Assembly: GCA_036500765.1 (NCBI GenBank)
Contig: DASYBM010000008.1
Location: forward strand, 16,509 to 80,508
Direction of reading: 5' to 3'
DNA length: 64,000 nt
Origin: Candidatus Sulfotelmatobacter sp.
GTDB lineage: Bacteria > Acidobacteriota > Terriglobia > Terriglobales > Acidobacteriaceae
The notes under the pieces were generated by a model. The model had not been told where the DNA came from and searched no databases. It was given only the letters and a program-made list of their open reading frames with translations. Below are positions 1-7,449 of this stretch, piece after piece; the stretch's first letter is position 1, and each line of letters starts with the position of its first letter. Made by a program: the position numbers and the translations under genes.

Positions 1-1139
1 TCGCGCCACAGATCGTTGATCACGTGCGCGGCGTAGAGATGTCCGCTGTCGGGAAGGTTCTGGATGTCGCGCACGGCCGCGTCGCCCTTTAATTTGTCGA
101 TGGAATCGAGCCACTCGCTGCGGTCGATGGATTCGACGTGCGGCAGCAACTCATGCAGAACTTCGCGAAGATCGCCGACCAGGGGGACATCCACTTTGAC
201 GTTTTTATTTATTTCCGCCGGGTCGATCTCGATGTGAATCTTTTTCGCGTTCGAGGCGTAGGTTTTCAAATTGCCGGTGACGCGATCGTCGAAGCGCATG
301 CCGAAGGCGAGAAGCAAGTCGGCTTCCTGAATCGTATGGTTGACCCAAGCCTCGCCGTGCATGCCCATCATGCCGAGGTTCAGCGGATGCGAGGCCGGGA
401 ACGCTCCCAACCCGAGCAGCGTTAGTGCTACAGGAATGCCGGTACGCTCGGCAAAGTCGCGAACCTCATTCATCGCTCCGGAAATGATGATGCCATGACC
501 GGCTAGAATTACGGGGCGCTTGGAGTTGTGAATTAACTCGAGGGCCTGTTCATACTCCTTCTTTTCGGGCGACAGGTCGGGGCGATATCCCGGCAGTTGC
601 GGCTTGGCGGCATCCCAGTCGAATTCGGCGGTGGTCTGCTGCGCATCTTTGGTGATGTCGATCAGCACAGGGCCGGGCCTGCCGGAGCGAGCCACATAAA
701 AAGCTTCGCGAACGGTACGCGCCACTTCGCTCGCATGCGTTACCAGATAGTTGTGCTTGGTGATCGGAAGCGTTACGCCGGTGATATCTGTTTCCTGGAA
801 GGCGTCGGAGCCGATCAACTTGCTGCCGACTTGTCCAGTAATGCAGACGATAGGCGATGAATCAAGCATGGCGGTGGCGATTCCCGTGACCATGTTGGTT
901 GCGCCCGGGCCGGAAGTGGCGACGGCGACTCCGACTTTGCCGCTGGCGCGCGCGTAGCCGTCAGCCATATGGGTCGCGCCTTGCTCATGGCGCACCAGGA
1001 TGTGATGGATCTTGCTGCCCTTGAGCGCGTCGTAGGCGGGAAGAATGGCTCCGCCGGGATAGCCGAAAACCGTGGTCACGCCTTCGCGTTCCAGGCACTC
1101 CCAGAGGATGCTGGCGCCGGTCATATTCTTGGTGGTCAT
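1..1139 (-). CDS. ilvB: Acetolactate synthase large subunit (3' end outside window)
   Basis: This is a ThDP- and FAD-dependent acetohydroxyacid synthase catalytic subunit. It condenses two pyruvates, or pyruvate with 2-oxobutyrate, in the first shared step of valine, leucine and isoleucine synthesis. Read from 1139, the protein starts MTTKNMTGASILWECL. It continues with VFGYPGGAILPAYDAL and the VRHEQGATHMADGYAR segment, whose Glu52 is the ThDP-activating glutamate, then SGPGATNMVTGIATAM; all are hallmark N-terminal IlvB motifs. Only about 380 residues are present because the gene runs off the left edge. The start is supported by a GAAGGA ribosome site about 10 bases upstream. A regulatory subunit ilvN, if present, would lie outside the window. 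An alternative ThDP enzyme such as oxalyl-CoA decarboxylase is unlikely given the PGGAILPAYDAL match. Confidence 0.93.
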   Translation of the reverse strand, partial: MTTKNMTGASILWECLEREGVTTVFGYPGGAILPAYDALKGSKIHHILVRHEQGATHMADGYARASGKVGVAVATSGPGATNMVTGIATAMLDSSPIVCITGQVGSKLIGSDAFQETDITGVTLPITKHNYLVTHASEVARTVREAFYVARSGRPGPVLIDITKDAQQTTAEFDWDAAKPQLPGYRPDLSPEKKEYEQALELIHNSKRPVILAGHGIIISGAMNEVRDFAERTGIPVALTLLGLGAFPASHPLNLGMMGMHGEAWVNHTIQEADLLLAFGMRFDDRVTGNLKTYASNAKKIHIEIDPAEINKNVKVDVPLVGDLREVLHELLPHVESIDRSEWLDSIDKLKGDAAVRDIQNLPDSGHLYAAHVINDLWR

Positions 1140-1533
1140 AAATCTTGTCCTTCATTGCACTCTGCGGGGCCGGACGAATGCGTCCGGCCCTACGTGATTC
1201 CCTAAAAGCAAAACCCACCGGGCCAGCATTTCTGGCGGGGCGGGATTCGGGAGCCGTCAAGATTTCGCGTTTCTCAGCTCGCTGGTTCCCTCCACACCGG
1301 AGAGAGGGGAAAAAATCCCGCTCTCAACAGTACGACACGAAATCGATGCAAATAGCAGTTGTTCATCGCTGTCTCAAATCATTCCTGTATCAAATCATGC
1401 CTGTGTCAAGAGGTGCAGTGATGGTATCGAAGGCGGGGATGGGGTGCAAGCGGAAAGTCCGCGACGGCAGTTCGCGAGAAAAGCGCTTCCGTATTGCCGA
1501 GGGCGGTTTCGGACCACGATGTGAGCCAGCGTT
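1140..1533. other. Intergenic region upstream of ilvB, possible structured leader
   Basis: No gene was recognised in these 394 bases. As read on the minus strand toward ilvB they contain a stem at 1302-1325 (GAGAG and GGG arms with one bulge), a segment GGAGGGAACCAGCGAGC that loosely resembles a T-box antiterminator, and the family A palindrome at 1167-1190, about 28 bases before the ilvB start. An attenuator-type leader is plausible for a branched-chain amino acid gene. However, no terminator with a U-tract or leader peptide could be assigned, so this stays a suggestion. Confidence 0.3.
1167..1190. repeat. Dispersed palindrome, family A
   Basis: Ten-base arms GGGCCGGACG and CGTCCGGCCC enclose the loop AATG. 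The same CGGACG, AATG, CGTCCG core recurs at 7263, 11408, 13154 (loop AAGG), 36784 and 36825. It also recurs inside genes at 50500 and 61223, and as variants at 28245 and 45038. Confidence 0.9.
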
Positions 1534-1866
1534 CTAGAGATTTTCCTGGATGAAGCGGGGACTGAGGTGAATATCGAATTGCACCAGCGGTGAATCGCCG
1601 ACCGCTTTGAAGCTGTGGATCTCGCCAGCCTTGATGACGAAGATGTCTCCCGCGCCGCCCTCGAAGGTTTGGCCGTTTACGGTCCACACTCCGCGGCCTT
1701 CACGAATGAACTGGATTTCGTCATAGGGATGGCGGTGCGGCCCCGGCCCCGATCCGGGTTTTCCGTGGAACAGGAACACCGAAACAGCAGCGTTGCCCTG
1801 CTCAGCTCCGATAAACTCGTGCGAACTACCAACAAAGGGCAGGTTCTCCTGGCGGACGTGATACAT
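1534..1866 (-). CDS. Small cupin-domain protein
   Basis: This is a 110-residue single-domain cupin. The first cupin motif is visible as GPHRHPYDEIQFIREGRG, with two His and a Glu placed to bind a metal. The second is seen in GDIFVIKAGEIHSFKAVGD. Start ATG 1866 was preferred over an upstream extension because AGGAGAG lies just before it and the conserved fold begins close by. Small cupins of this kind bind or act on sugars, keto acids or aromatics, and the substrate cannot be told from sequence. It lies between murU and ilvB on the same strand, but with gaps on the ilvB side, so a shared function is not implied. Confidence 0.8.
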   Translation of the reverse strand: MYHVRQENLPFVGSSHEFIGAEQGNAAVSVFLFHGKPGSGPGPHRHPYDEIQFIREGRGVWTVNGQTFEGGAGDIFVIKAGEIHSFKAVGDSPLVQFDIHLSPRFIQENL

Positions 1867-1936
1867 TGCGTCACTCTCCTGGCCGGATTGGATGACGTTG
1901 GACGCGGTTTGGTTCCGGGCGACGTGTGATGTACGG

Positions 1937-2710
1937 CTAAATCTCAACCAGCCCTTGCTGCACATCCTTGGCAGCTTGCGCCACGCTTTCGGGCCGGCCC
2001 AGATCGCGCCAATAATAGTCGTCGGCGCGAAAGGCCAGAATCTTTTCTCCTTCTCGTGCCAGGCGCAGGTAAGAATTGATAATTGAGAACGCCCCGTCCT
2101 CGGTGATTCGGGAGAGAAGGCTCGAAGAAATTACGTGCACGCCGGAGAAGGCGAGCGCCTGCATCTCATGCGGATTTCCGGCTAATTCGGCGGCGTTATC
2201 GTCTGTACGGCGGCCGCACAGTTGGCGATGCCCGTCGAACAGAAGATAGCGTGAGCTTTTGCGTTCCTGCACGGCCAGCGTAGCGAGCGCGCGCTTCTCT
2301 CGATGAGCTTGCAGCATGCGGTTCAGGTCGATGGTGCTGACGACATCTACGTTGTGCACAACGATCGGCTCATTCGAATGGGTGGAATTCTCCAGAAAAA
2401 ACCACGCCGCCTGCTTGAGGCCGCCACCGGTATCGAGCAAGGTTTCTTCGCGCGAGATTTCAATCCGCATGCCGAAGTTATTGTTCTTCTTCAGATACTC
2501 AGCCACCATGTCGGCGAAGTGATGCACGTTGACGATGACTTCGGAAATGCCGAAGGTGCGCAGACGGCGGATCGTGATTTCAAGCATGGTATGACCGGCC
2601 ACTTCCACCAGGGCTTTGGGACGATCGTCGGTGAGGGGACGCAGGCGCGTCCCCAGGCCGGCGGCCAGAACCATCGCTCTCATCCTCATTGTCGTTGTCA
2701 TTATTGTCAT
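1937..2710 (-). CDS. murU: Nucleotidyltransferase, probable MurNAc-1-phosphate uridylyltransferase
   Basis: This is an NDP-sugar pyrophosphorylase-fold enzyme. The N-terminal signature AAGLGTRLRPLT followed by RPKALVEV binds nucleotide and divalent metal, and VHNVDVVSTIDL corresponds to the sugar-phosphate and metal-binding region. In the AmgK-MurU pathway MurU makes UDP-MurNAc from MurNAc-1-phosphate, letting cells reuse cell-wall sugars and bypass de novo synthesis. The start codon overlaps the stop of the upstream kinase gene as ATGA (2707-2710), so the two are translationally coupled. That pairing is the main reason for choosing MurU over a generic glucose-1-phosphate uridylyl- or mannose-1-phosphate guanylyltransferase. 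A second in-frame ATG seven codons in could also serve. Confidence 0.8.
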   Translation of the reverse strand: MTIMTTTMRMRAMVLAAGLGTRLRPLTDDRPKALVEVAGHTMLEITIRRLRTFGISEVIVNVHHFADMVAEYLKKNNNFGMRIEISREETLLDTGGGLKQAAWFFLENSTHSNEPIVVHNVDVVSTIDLNRMLQAHREKRALATLAVQERKSSRYLLFDGHRQLCGRRTDDNAAELAGNPHEMQALAFSGVHVISSSLLSRITEDGAFSIINSYLRLAREGEKILAFRADDYYWRDLGRPESVAQAAKDVQQGLVEI

Positions 2711-4191
2711 TGCGGGGATTTCGCCGGAATCGATTTCCCGGCGGCAGCAGCTTCGGATTCCATTCTTTCCAGCTCGCGGTGCTGCACGACAACGGCAACG
2801 CCGCTACGCGCGCGCAACCGCTTCGCGACTTGTTCGGCGAGGTACACGGAGCGATGCTGGCCGCCGGTGCATCCAAATGAAACCATCAAATGTTTGAAGC
2901 TGCGTTGCCGATAGTTATTCACGCTGGCATCCACCAGCGACATCACGCTGGCCAGAAACTGATGCACGCTTTCCTGCTGGTTCAGATAGTCGATCACCGG
3001 CGCGTCGCGGCCCGTGAGCACCTTGAAGCGCTCTTCGCGTCCAGGATTGGGCAGGCTGCGTCCATCGAAAATGAATCCGCCGCCGTTCCCGCTTTCGTCT
3101 TTCGGCAGGCCGCGATGAAAGGAAAAACTGACAATGCGCACGACTAGATTATCCGCATCCGAGGCGAGGCCTTGCAGCTTCTCCGAGGCGAGCATGCTGT
3201 GAAAAGCGTCCATGAGCGTCGGCAGGGCGATAGGCAGGTTTACATGATGCAGCAGCCAGCGCAGATTTTTCAGCGCGTACGGCACGCTCTGCAAGAAGTG
3301 AACTTTGCGTTCGTAAAATCCGCGGAATCCGTAGGCTCCCAGCGCCTGCATGATGCGGATGTAGACGTAAGCGTAATAGTGCCGCATGAAGGCTGCGCGG
3401 GTTAAATCGTGATTCCCCCCGGCGTAGCCGGGCAGCACGTCTAGATAATGATCCAGAAGCTGTTGGCGCAGATCCGGCGGCAGATCGGCCTTGGCGTCGT
3501 AAAGGAGGGAAGCGACGTCATATTGCAGCGCGCCCTTGCGTCCGCCCTGATAGTCGAGAAAAAACGGTTGACCATCGCGGAGCATGATGTTGCGCGACTG
3601 GAAATCGCGATAGAGAAAATAATCCCGCTCCGCGCTCAACAGGAAGCTGGTGAGGTTGTCGAAGTCGTCTTCGAGCGCCTGCTCGCTGAACGGAACGCCC
3701 GCCAAGCGAAGAAAATAGTATTTAAAATAATTCAGGTCCCATGCGATCGACTGCCGGTCGAAACTTCCGCGCGGATAGCATACTTTGTAGTTCAGGTCGC
3801 GTCCGGCCTCGATTTGAAAACGCGGCAGGATGCCGATGACTTTGCGATAGGCGTCAACCGCGGGGACGGCAATTTGTCCGCCCTGGCGATGTTTCGACAA
3901 AAATTCAAAAAGCGTAGTGCTGCCGAGATCTTCTTCGAGATAAGCGCCGCGATCCAAATCTGCGGCGTAGATTTCCGGCACGGGCAAAGAGTGCTTGCGA
4001 AAATGCCGGGAGAATTCGAGAAAGGCCGCATTCTCTTCGCGCACGTCGTAGAGAATGCCGATGGCGCTGACTTTGCCGGTGGCCAGACGTACGATTTGCC
4101 GCCCCGAGCCGCCCAGTTGCCCTTGCAGCGGCTGGACGTGCTCAACTGGCGAGTGGAAGCGCTGCTCGAATAGCTTTTTGAGAATGTCCAT
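2707..4191 (-). CDS. amgK: Amino-sugar kinase (AmgK-like) fused to a RapZ C-terminal domain
   Basis: This 494-residue two-domain protein has an aminoglycoside-phosphotransferase-type kinase at roughly residues 1-335. It shows the catalytic loop YRDFQSRNIM (Asp196) and the metal-binding FLDYQGGRKG (Asp213). AmgK kinases phosphorylate MurNAc and GlcNAc at C1 and feed MurU, the next gene. Residues about 351-473 match the C-terminal half of the RNase adapter RapZ/YvcJ: SFSFHRGLP, FDGRSLPNP and SFGCTGGQHRSVY. The P-loop N-terminal half of RapZ is absent. In E. coli the RapZ C-terminal domain senses glucosamine-6-phosphate and binds small RNA. Here it may sense amino-sugar metabolites and regulate the kinase, which is inference. 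A divergent promoter region lies between 4192 and 4455. Confidence 0.85.
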   Translation of the reverse strand: MDILKKLFEQRFHSPVEHVQPLQGQLGGSGRQIVRLATGKVSAIGILYDVREENAAFLEFSRHFRKHSLPVPEIYAADLDRGAYLEEDLGSTTLFEFLSKHRQGGQIAVPAVDAYRKVIGILPRFQIEAGRDLNYKVCYPRGSFDRQSIAWDLNYFKYYFLRLAGVPFSEQALEDDFDNLTSFLLSAERDYFLYRDFQSRNIMLRDGQPFFLDYQGGRKGALQYDVASLLYDAKADLPPDLRQQLLDHYLDVLPGYAGGNHDLTRAAFMRHYYAYVYIRIMQALGAYGFRGFYERKVHFLQSVPYALKNLRWLLHHVNLPIALPTLMDAFHSMLASEKLQGLASDADNLVVRIVSFSFHRGLPKDESGNGGGFIFDGRSLPNPGREERFKVLTGRDAPVIDYLNQQESVHQFLASVMSLVDASVNNYRQRSFKHLMVSFGCTGGQHRSVYLAEQVAKRLRARSGVAVVVQHRELERMESEAAAAGKSIPAKSPQ

Positions 4192-4455
4192 TTGACGCTG
4201 CCGAGCGGTTTAGAGATGACGATTCATCCACTTTTATTTACTAAAGATATCATCGAAGGGCAGAAGCAAAATGCCCTGAGCATCCGCAGACGAAACATCG
4301 GTAATGGTGAACCTTTCAGCTCCACGTCCCGCATCGGGGGGCAGGGATCCCTTCGAGTTTCGCTCGGAAGGATAGGGCGGCGAAAACAAGCGAAACTGCC
4401 CCAATGCCACGAAGTCGCATTCAAGCGGGAAAGATCGATTGCCGATGTACCCCAC
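4192..4455. other. Divergent intergenic region
   Basis: This lies between the minus-strand amgK operon and the plus-strand DUF4440 pair and should hold both promoters. The first 60 bases beside amgK are AT-rich (CTTTTATTTACTAAAGATAT), but no convincing -35/-10 pair, palindrome or small gene was found. Confidence 0.4.
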
Positions 4456-4905
4456 ATGAAAACCCATGCGGCACTGTTCATGTGGATGATGTTTGTCGGG
4501 ACGGCGGTGACCCCGCTGCGGGCGCAAGTCATTGACGAAGCGGCAACCCGAAGCAAAATCCTGGCCCTCGAACATGCCTGGGACCGGGCGGTCGAGTCCA
4601 ACGACCTGAAAGGACTGGATTCCCTATTCGACAACGCGCTGGTGTATATCACCCAGGACGGCACGTTGTTGACGAAAGCGGATTTTCTTTTGAGCGTGAG
4701 AGCCATGCGTCTGGAGAAGGTGGTGACGGAGTCGATGAGCGTGCAGGTGTTCGGGGATACTGCGATCGTGACCGGAGTCTACCGATCGAGCGAATTCAAG
4801 AATGGCAAGCTGATCCTGCGGCGCGGTCGTTTTCTCAACACATGGGTGTACAAGGATGGATCGTGGATCTGCGTCGCGGCCGAGGACACGCCGATGGTGC
4901 AGTAA
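4456..4905 (+). CDS. Secreted DUF4440/SnoaL-like (NTF2-fold) protein, copy 1
   Basis: This is a 149-residue protein with an N-terminal signal peptide (MKTHAALFMWMMFVGTAVTP, cleavage near LRAQ). It is followed by one NTF2-like domain of the DUF4440 type: ILALEHAWDRAVESNDLKGL, DNALVYITQDGTLLTKADFL, FGDTAIVTGVYRSS and a C-terminal NTWVYKDGSWICVAAE. Such domains bind small hydrophobic ligands or act as isomerases; the ligand is unknown. The next gene is a clear paralogue, pointing to tandem duplication. The start was placed at the ATG that gives the signal peptide; an upstream in-frame extension lacks secretion features. Confidence 0.8.
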   Translation: MKTHAALFMWMMFVGTAVTPLRAQVIDEAATRSKILALEHAWDRAVESNDLKGLDSLFDNALVYITQDGTLLTKADFLLSVRAMRLEKVVTESMSVQVFGDTAIVTGVYRSSEFKNGKLILRRGRFLNTWVYKDGSWICVAAEDTPMVQ

Positions 4906-5036
4906 AAGGGGCGCTTTTCGCACCCGCCACGCGGTTGCGGAATTCGGCCGGCCCGCGGAATAGAAACAAACACTTGTCCCCTCGCAGGCGTGCCGTTAGA
5001 GTGCAGTTATTGCTAGCTTCACCCCGAGGCAAGAGC

Positions 5037-5498
5037 ATGAAACGGAGCGCCACTTTCGTCATCTTAGGCTGCATCTGTATTGCGGCCTGCGCTGCGGCGC
5101 AAAGCGAGAGCGAGGCGGCCGCGAAGTCGAAGATCGTCGCGCTGGAGCAGTTATGGAATCAGGCGTACAAGTCGGGCGACACGAGAGCGCTGGATTCCAT
5201 TCTGGACGATGCGATCGTGCTGGTAAACGATGACGGCTCGGTGCAAACCAAGTCGGAATTTCTGGCGAGCGTGAAGACGGCTGCTCCTGAACCCAGTGCC
5301 CAGCAGCAACAAGTGCCTCCGGAATCATTCAAAGTAAATGTTTATGGGAATGTGGCTATCGCGACCGGAGTGATGAAGGTGAAAGGCGTGGAGAACGGCA
5401 AGTCGTATACTCGGCGCGAACGTTTTGTCGATACCTGGCTGTTCAAGCGCGGGAACTGGGTGTGCGTGGGCACCGACGCGACGCCGGTTCTGCACTGA
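5037..5498 (+). CDS. Secreted DUF4440/SnoaL-like protein, copy 2
   Basis: This is a 153-residue paralogue of the gene just upstream. It has the signal peptide MKRSATFVILGCICIAACAA (a lipobox-like IAAC is present, so a lipoprotein is possible), then KIVALEQLWNQAYKSGDTRA, DDAIVLVNDDGSVQTKSEFL, YGNVAIATGVMKVKG and DTWLFKRGNWVCVGTDATPV. It carries a short Gln-rich insertion (AQQQQVPPES) absent from copy 1. The 130-base gap between the two copies and their shared strand suggest co-expression. Function is unknown beyond a periplasmic or secreted ligand-binding fold. Confidence 0.8.
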   Translation: MKRSATFVILGCICIAACAAAQSESEAAAKSKIVALEQLWNQAYKSGDTRALDSILDDAIVLVNDDGSVQTKSEFLASVKTAAPEPSAQQQQVPPESFKVNVYGNVAIATGVMKVKGVENGKSYTRRERFVDTWLFKRGNWVCVGTDATPVLH

Positions 5499-5731
5499 GT
5501 TCTCCCTAAAACATTCCGACACATTCTGGCCTTGATCTGCGTGGAATTACACTAGAAATAGTATCTGAAAAAACGGACGAAGACGGTAGCCATGCTATTT
5601 GTCTGTTTGCGAATTTGTCTTTTTCCGAGCCAGGGCGCAGGGGCTGACAAGGGTCATCTCAATTGCCGGACGTCGTCGAAATACTGGAGAGGAACGGGTG
5701 GGTTCACTCGCCGTGAAAGTTCGGCGAAAGT

Positions 5732-5764
5732 CCCCACTTCTCGCAAAGGAGGCGAGAAATGGGG
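5732..5764. repeat. Dispersed palindrome, family B
   Basis: The arms CCCCACTTCTCGC and GCGAGAAATGGGG surround a short AAAGGAG spacer. Related copies are at 6270-6306 (inside trmFO), 51299-51337, 58830-58865 and 63739-63771. This copy ends about 35 bases before the trmFO start. Confidence 0.9.
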
Positions 5765-5799
5765 CACCCGCGGTTCGTCGACATTTCAATAGTGATTCC

Positions 5800-7233
5800 A
5801 TGAGGAACAAGATTCGCATTATCGGGGCCGGACTGGCGGGGTCGGAGGCGGCGTGGCAGTGTGCGCGGCGCGGGCTCGAGGTGGAGTTGTTGGAGATGCG
5901 GCCGGTACGGACGACGCCGGCGCATCAGACGGCGGATTTTGCGGAGCTGGTGTGCTCGAATTCGCTGAAGTCGGATAGTGAGAACACAGCTCCGTGGCTG
6001 CTGAAAGAGGAGATGCGGCGGGCAGGATCGCTCCTGCTGGAGATTGCGCGAGCGTGCGCGGTGCCGGCGGGGCATGCGTTGGCAGTGGATCGGGTGGCGT
6101 TTGCGGCGCGGGTGACGGAGGCGATCGGGCGCGAGCGGCGGATCACGGTTCGGCGGGAGGAAGTTACCGCGATTGAAGAGGCGGGGGAGATCACGATTAT
6201 TGCTACTGGGCCACTGACTTCGGAGGTGCTGGCGGCGGAGATTGGGCGGCTGAGCCGAGGACCGCAAGACCCCACTTCGCGCGCAGAGAGCGCGCGAGAA
6301 ATGGGGCACCCGGCTCCAGATAATCCCGATCCACAGCAGCTGGTTCCGCACCCGCAAGAGAGTGCGCATCTTTACTTCTACGATTCGATTAGTCCGATTG
6401 TGGAGGCGGACTCGATTGATATGGGGCGCGTATATTTGGCGGCGCGCTATGACAAGGGGTCGGCGGATTACATTAACTGTCCGATGACGGCGGAGGAATA
6501 TGGAGTGTTTTACGATGCGCTGCTGGCGGCGCAATCGGTGGAGGAGCGGGATTGGGAGAAGTTGAATTATTTTGAGAGCTGTCTGCCGATTGAGGAGATT
6601 GCGCGGCGCGGACGGGATACGCTGCGCTTTGGTCCGATGAAGCCGGTGGGATTGATTAATCCGCGGACAGGCAGGATGCCGTATGCGGTGGTGCAGTTGC
6701 GGCAGGAAAATCTGCGGGCGGATTCATACAACCTGGTGGGATTTCAGAATCATTTGAAGTTTGGCGAGCAGGCGCGGGTGCTGCGGCTGATTCCGGGTTT
6801 GGAGAATGCGCGGTTTCTGCGCTATGGGCAGATTCATCGCAATACGTACATCAATTCGCCGACGCTGTTGCGCGAGACGCTGCAGATGAAGGTGCATCCT
6901 CGGGTTTTCTTTGCCGGGCAGATTTGCGGGGTGGAGGGATATGTGGAGTCGATTGCCACCGGATTGTTGGCTGGGATGCATGCTTCGGCGTTGGCTTCGG
7001 ACGTCGAAATCGGGCCTGCGCCGCGGGCTTCGGCGTTTGGATCGCTGACGCATTATGTGACGCATGCAGATGCGAAGAATTTTCAGCCGGCGAATATCAC
7101 GTTTGATTTGCTGCCGGCGCTGGAGAGGAAGATTCGCGACCGGAAGGAGCGGCATCGGGTGCAGTGTGAGATGGCTTTGCGGGCGTTTGACCGGTGGTTT
7201 TCCGATGTGGGAGCGGCGGCCGTGAAGATCTGA
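5800..7233 (+). CDS. trmFO: tRNA (uracil-54-C5)-methyltransferase, folate/FAD-dependent
   Basis: TrmFO makes ribothymidine at tRNA position 54 using methylenetetrahydrofolate and FADH2. The start at ATG 5800 gives MRNKIRIIGAGLAGSEAAWQ, the Rossmann FAD-binding GxGxxG motif, followed by LLEMRPVRTTPAHQT, ELVCSNSLKSD, NYFESCLPIEE and the C-terminal GQICGVEGYVESIATGLLAG, all TrmFO hallmarks. At 477 residues it is longer than most TrmFO proteins because residues about 152-188 are a low-complexity segment. That segment is encoded by a family B palindrome (6270-6306) and its flanks, inserted in frame. Conserved blocks on both sides are intact, so the enzyme is probably functional with a surface loop. 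Confidence 0.93.
   Translation: MRNKIRIIGAGLAGSEAAWQCARRGLEVELLEMRPVRTTPAHQTADFAELVCSNSLKSDSENTAPWLLKEEMRRAGSLLLEIARACAVPAGHALAVDRVAFAARVTEAIGRERRITVRREEVTAIEEAGEITIIATGPLTSEVLAAEIGRLSRGPQDPTSRAESAREMGHPAPDNPDPQQLVPHPQESAHLYFYDSISPIVEADSIDMGRVYLAARYDKGSADYINCPMTAEEYGVFYDALLAAQSVEERDWEKLNYFESCLPIEEIARRGRDTLRFGPMKPVGLINPRTGRMPYAVVQLRQENLRADSYNLVGFQNHLKFGEQARVLRLIPGLENARFLRYGQIHRNTYINSPTLLRETLQMKVHPRVFFAGQICGVEGYVESIATGLLAGMHASALASDVEIGPAPRASAFGSLTHYVTHADAKNFQPANITFDLLPALERKIRDRKERHRVQCEMALRAFDRWFSDVGAAAVKI
6270..6306. repeat. Family B palindrome inside trmFO
   Basis: CCCCACTTCGCGCGC and GCGCGCGAGAAATGGGG form a long stem within the coding sequence. It is translated as PTSRAESAREMG and preserves the frame. 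The sequence is close to the intergenic copy at 5732-5764 just before the same gene. Confidence 0.85.
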
Positions 7234-7246
7234 AGTCAGAGCATCG

Positions 7247-7284
7247 CCGAGCTTCGCTCGGCGGACGGACGAATGCGTCCGTCC
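7247..7284. repeat. Two adjacent hairpins including family A palindrome
   Basis: GCCGAGC with loop TTC and GCTCGGC (7247-7262) is followed at once by the family A palindrome with arms GGACGGACG (7263-7271) and CGTCCGTCC (to 7284). It lies 14 bases after trmFO ends and could act as a transcription-ending structure, though no U-tract follows. Confidence 0.8.
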
Positions 7285-7449
7285 CCACGCAAACAAGTGC
7301 AAGGTAAGAACTACCGCGCTTCGCTTTGGGGGACGGGCGAGGCGCCTGCCCTCCACGAATTCTCTGCAACAAAAAGATGCTCGCTTTCGTATTAACTACA
7401 AGAGGCTTGGGGATTACCTTCTCTTTCGGGCTGCGTCCAACTTAGTGTT

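Noticed and set aside
6253..6363. Intein or intron in trmFO
   Set aside because: The extra segment is only about 37 residues, has no splicing motifs, and matches a short palindromic repeat.
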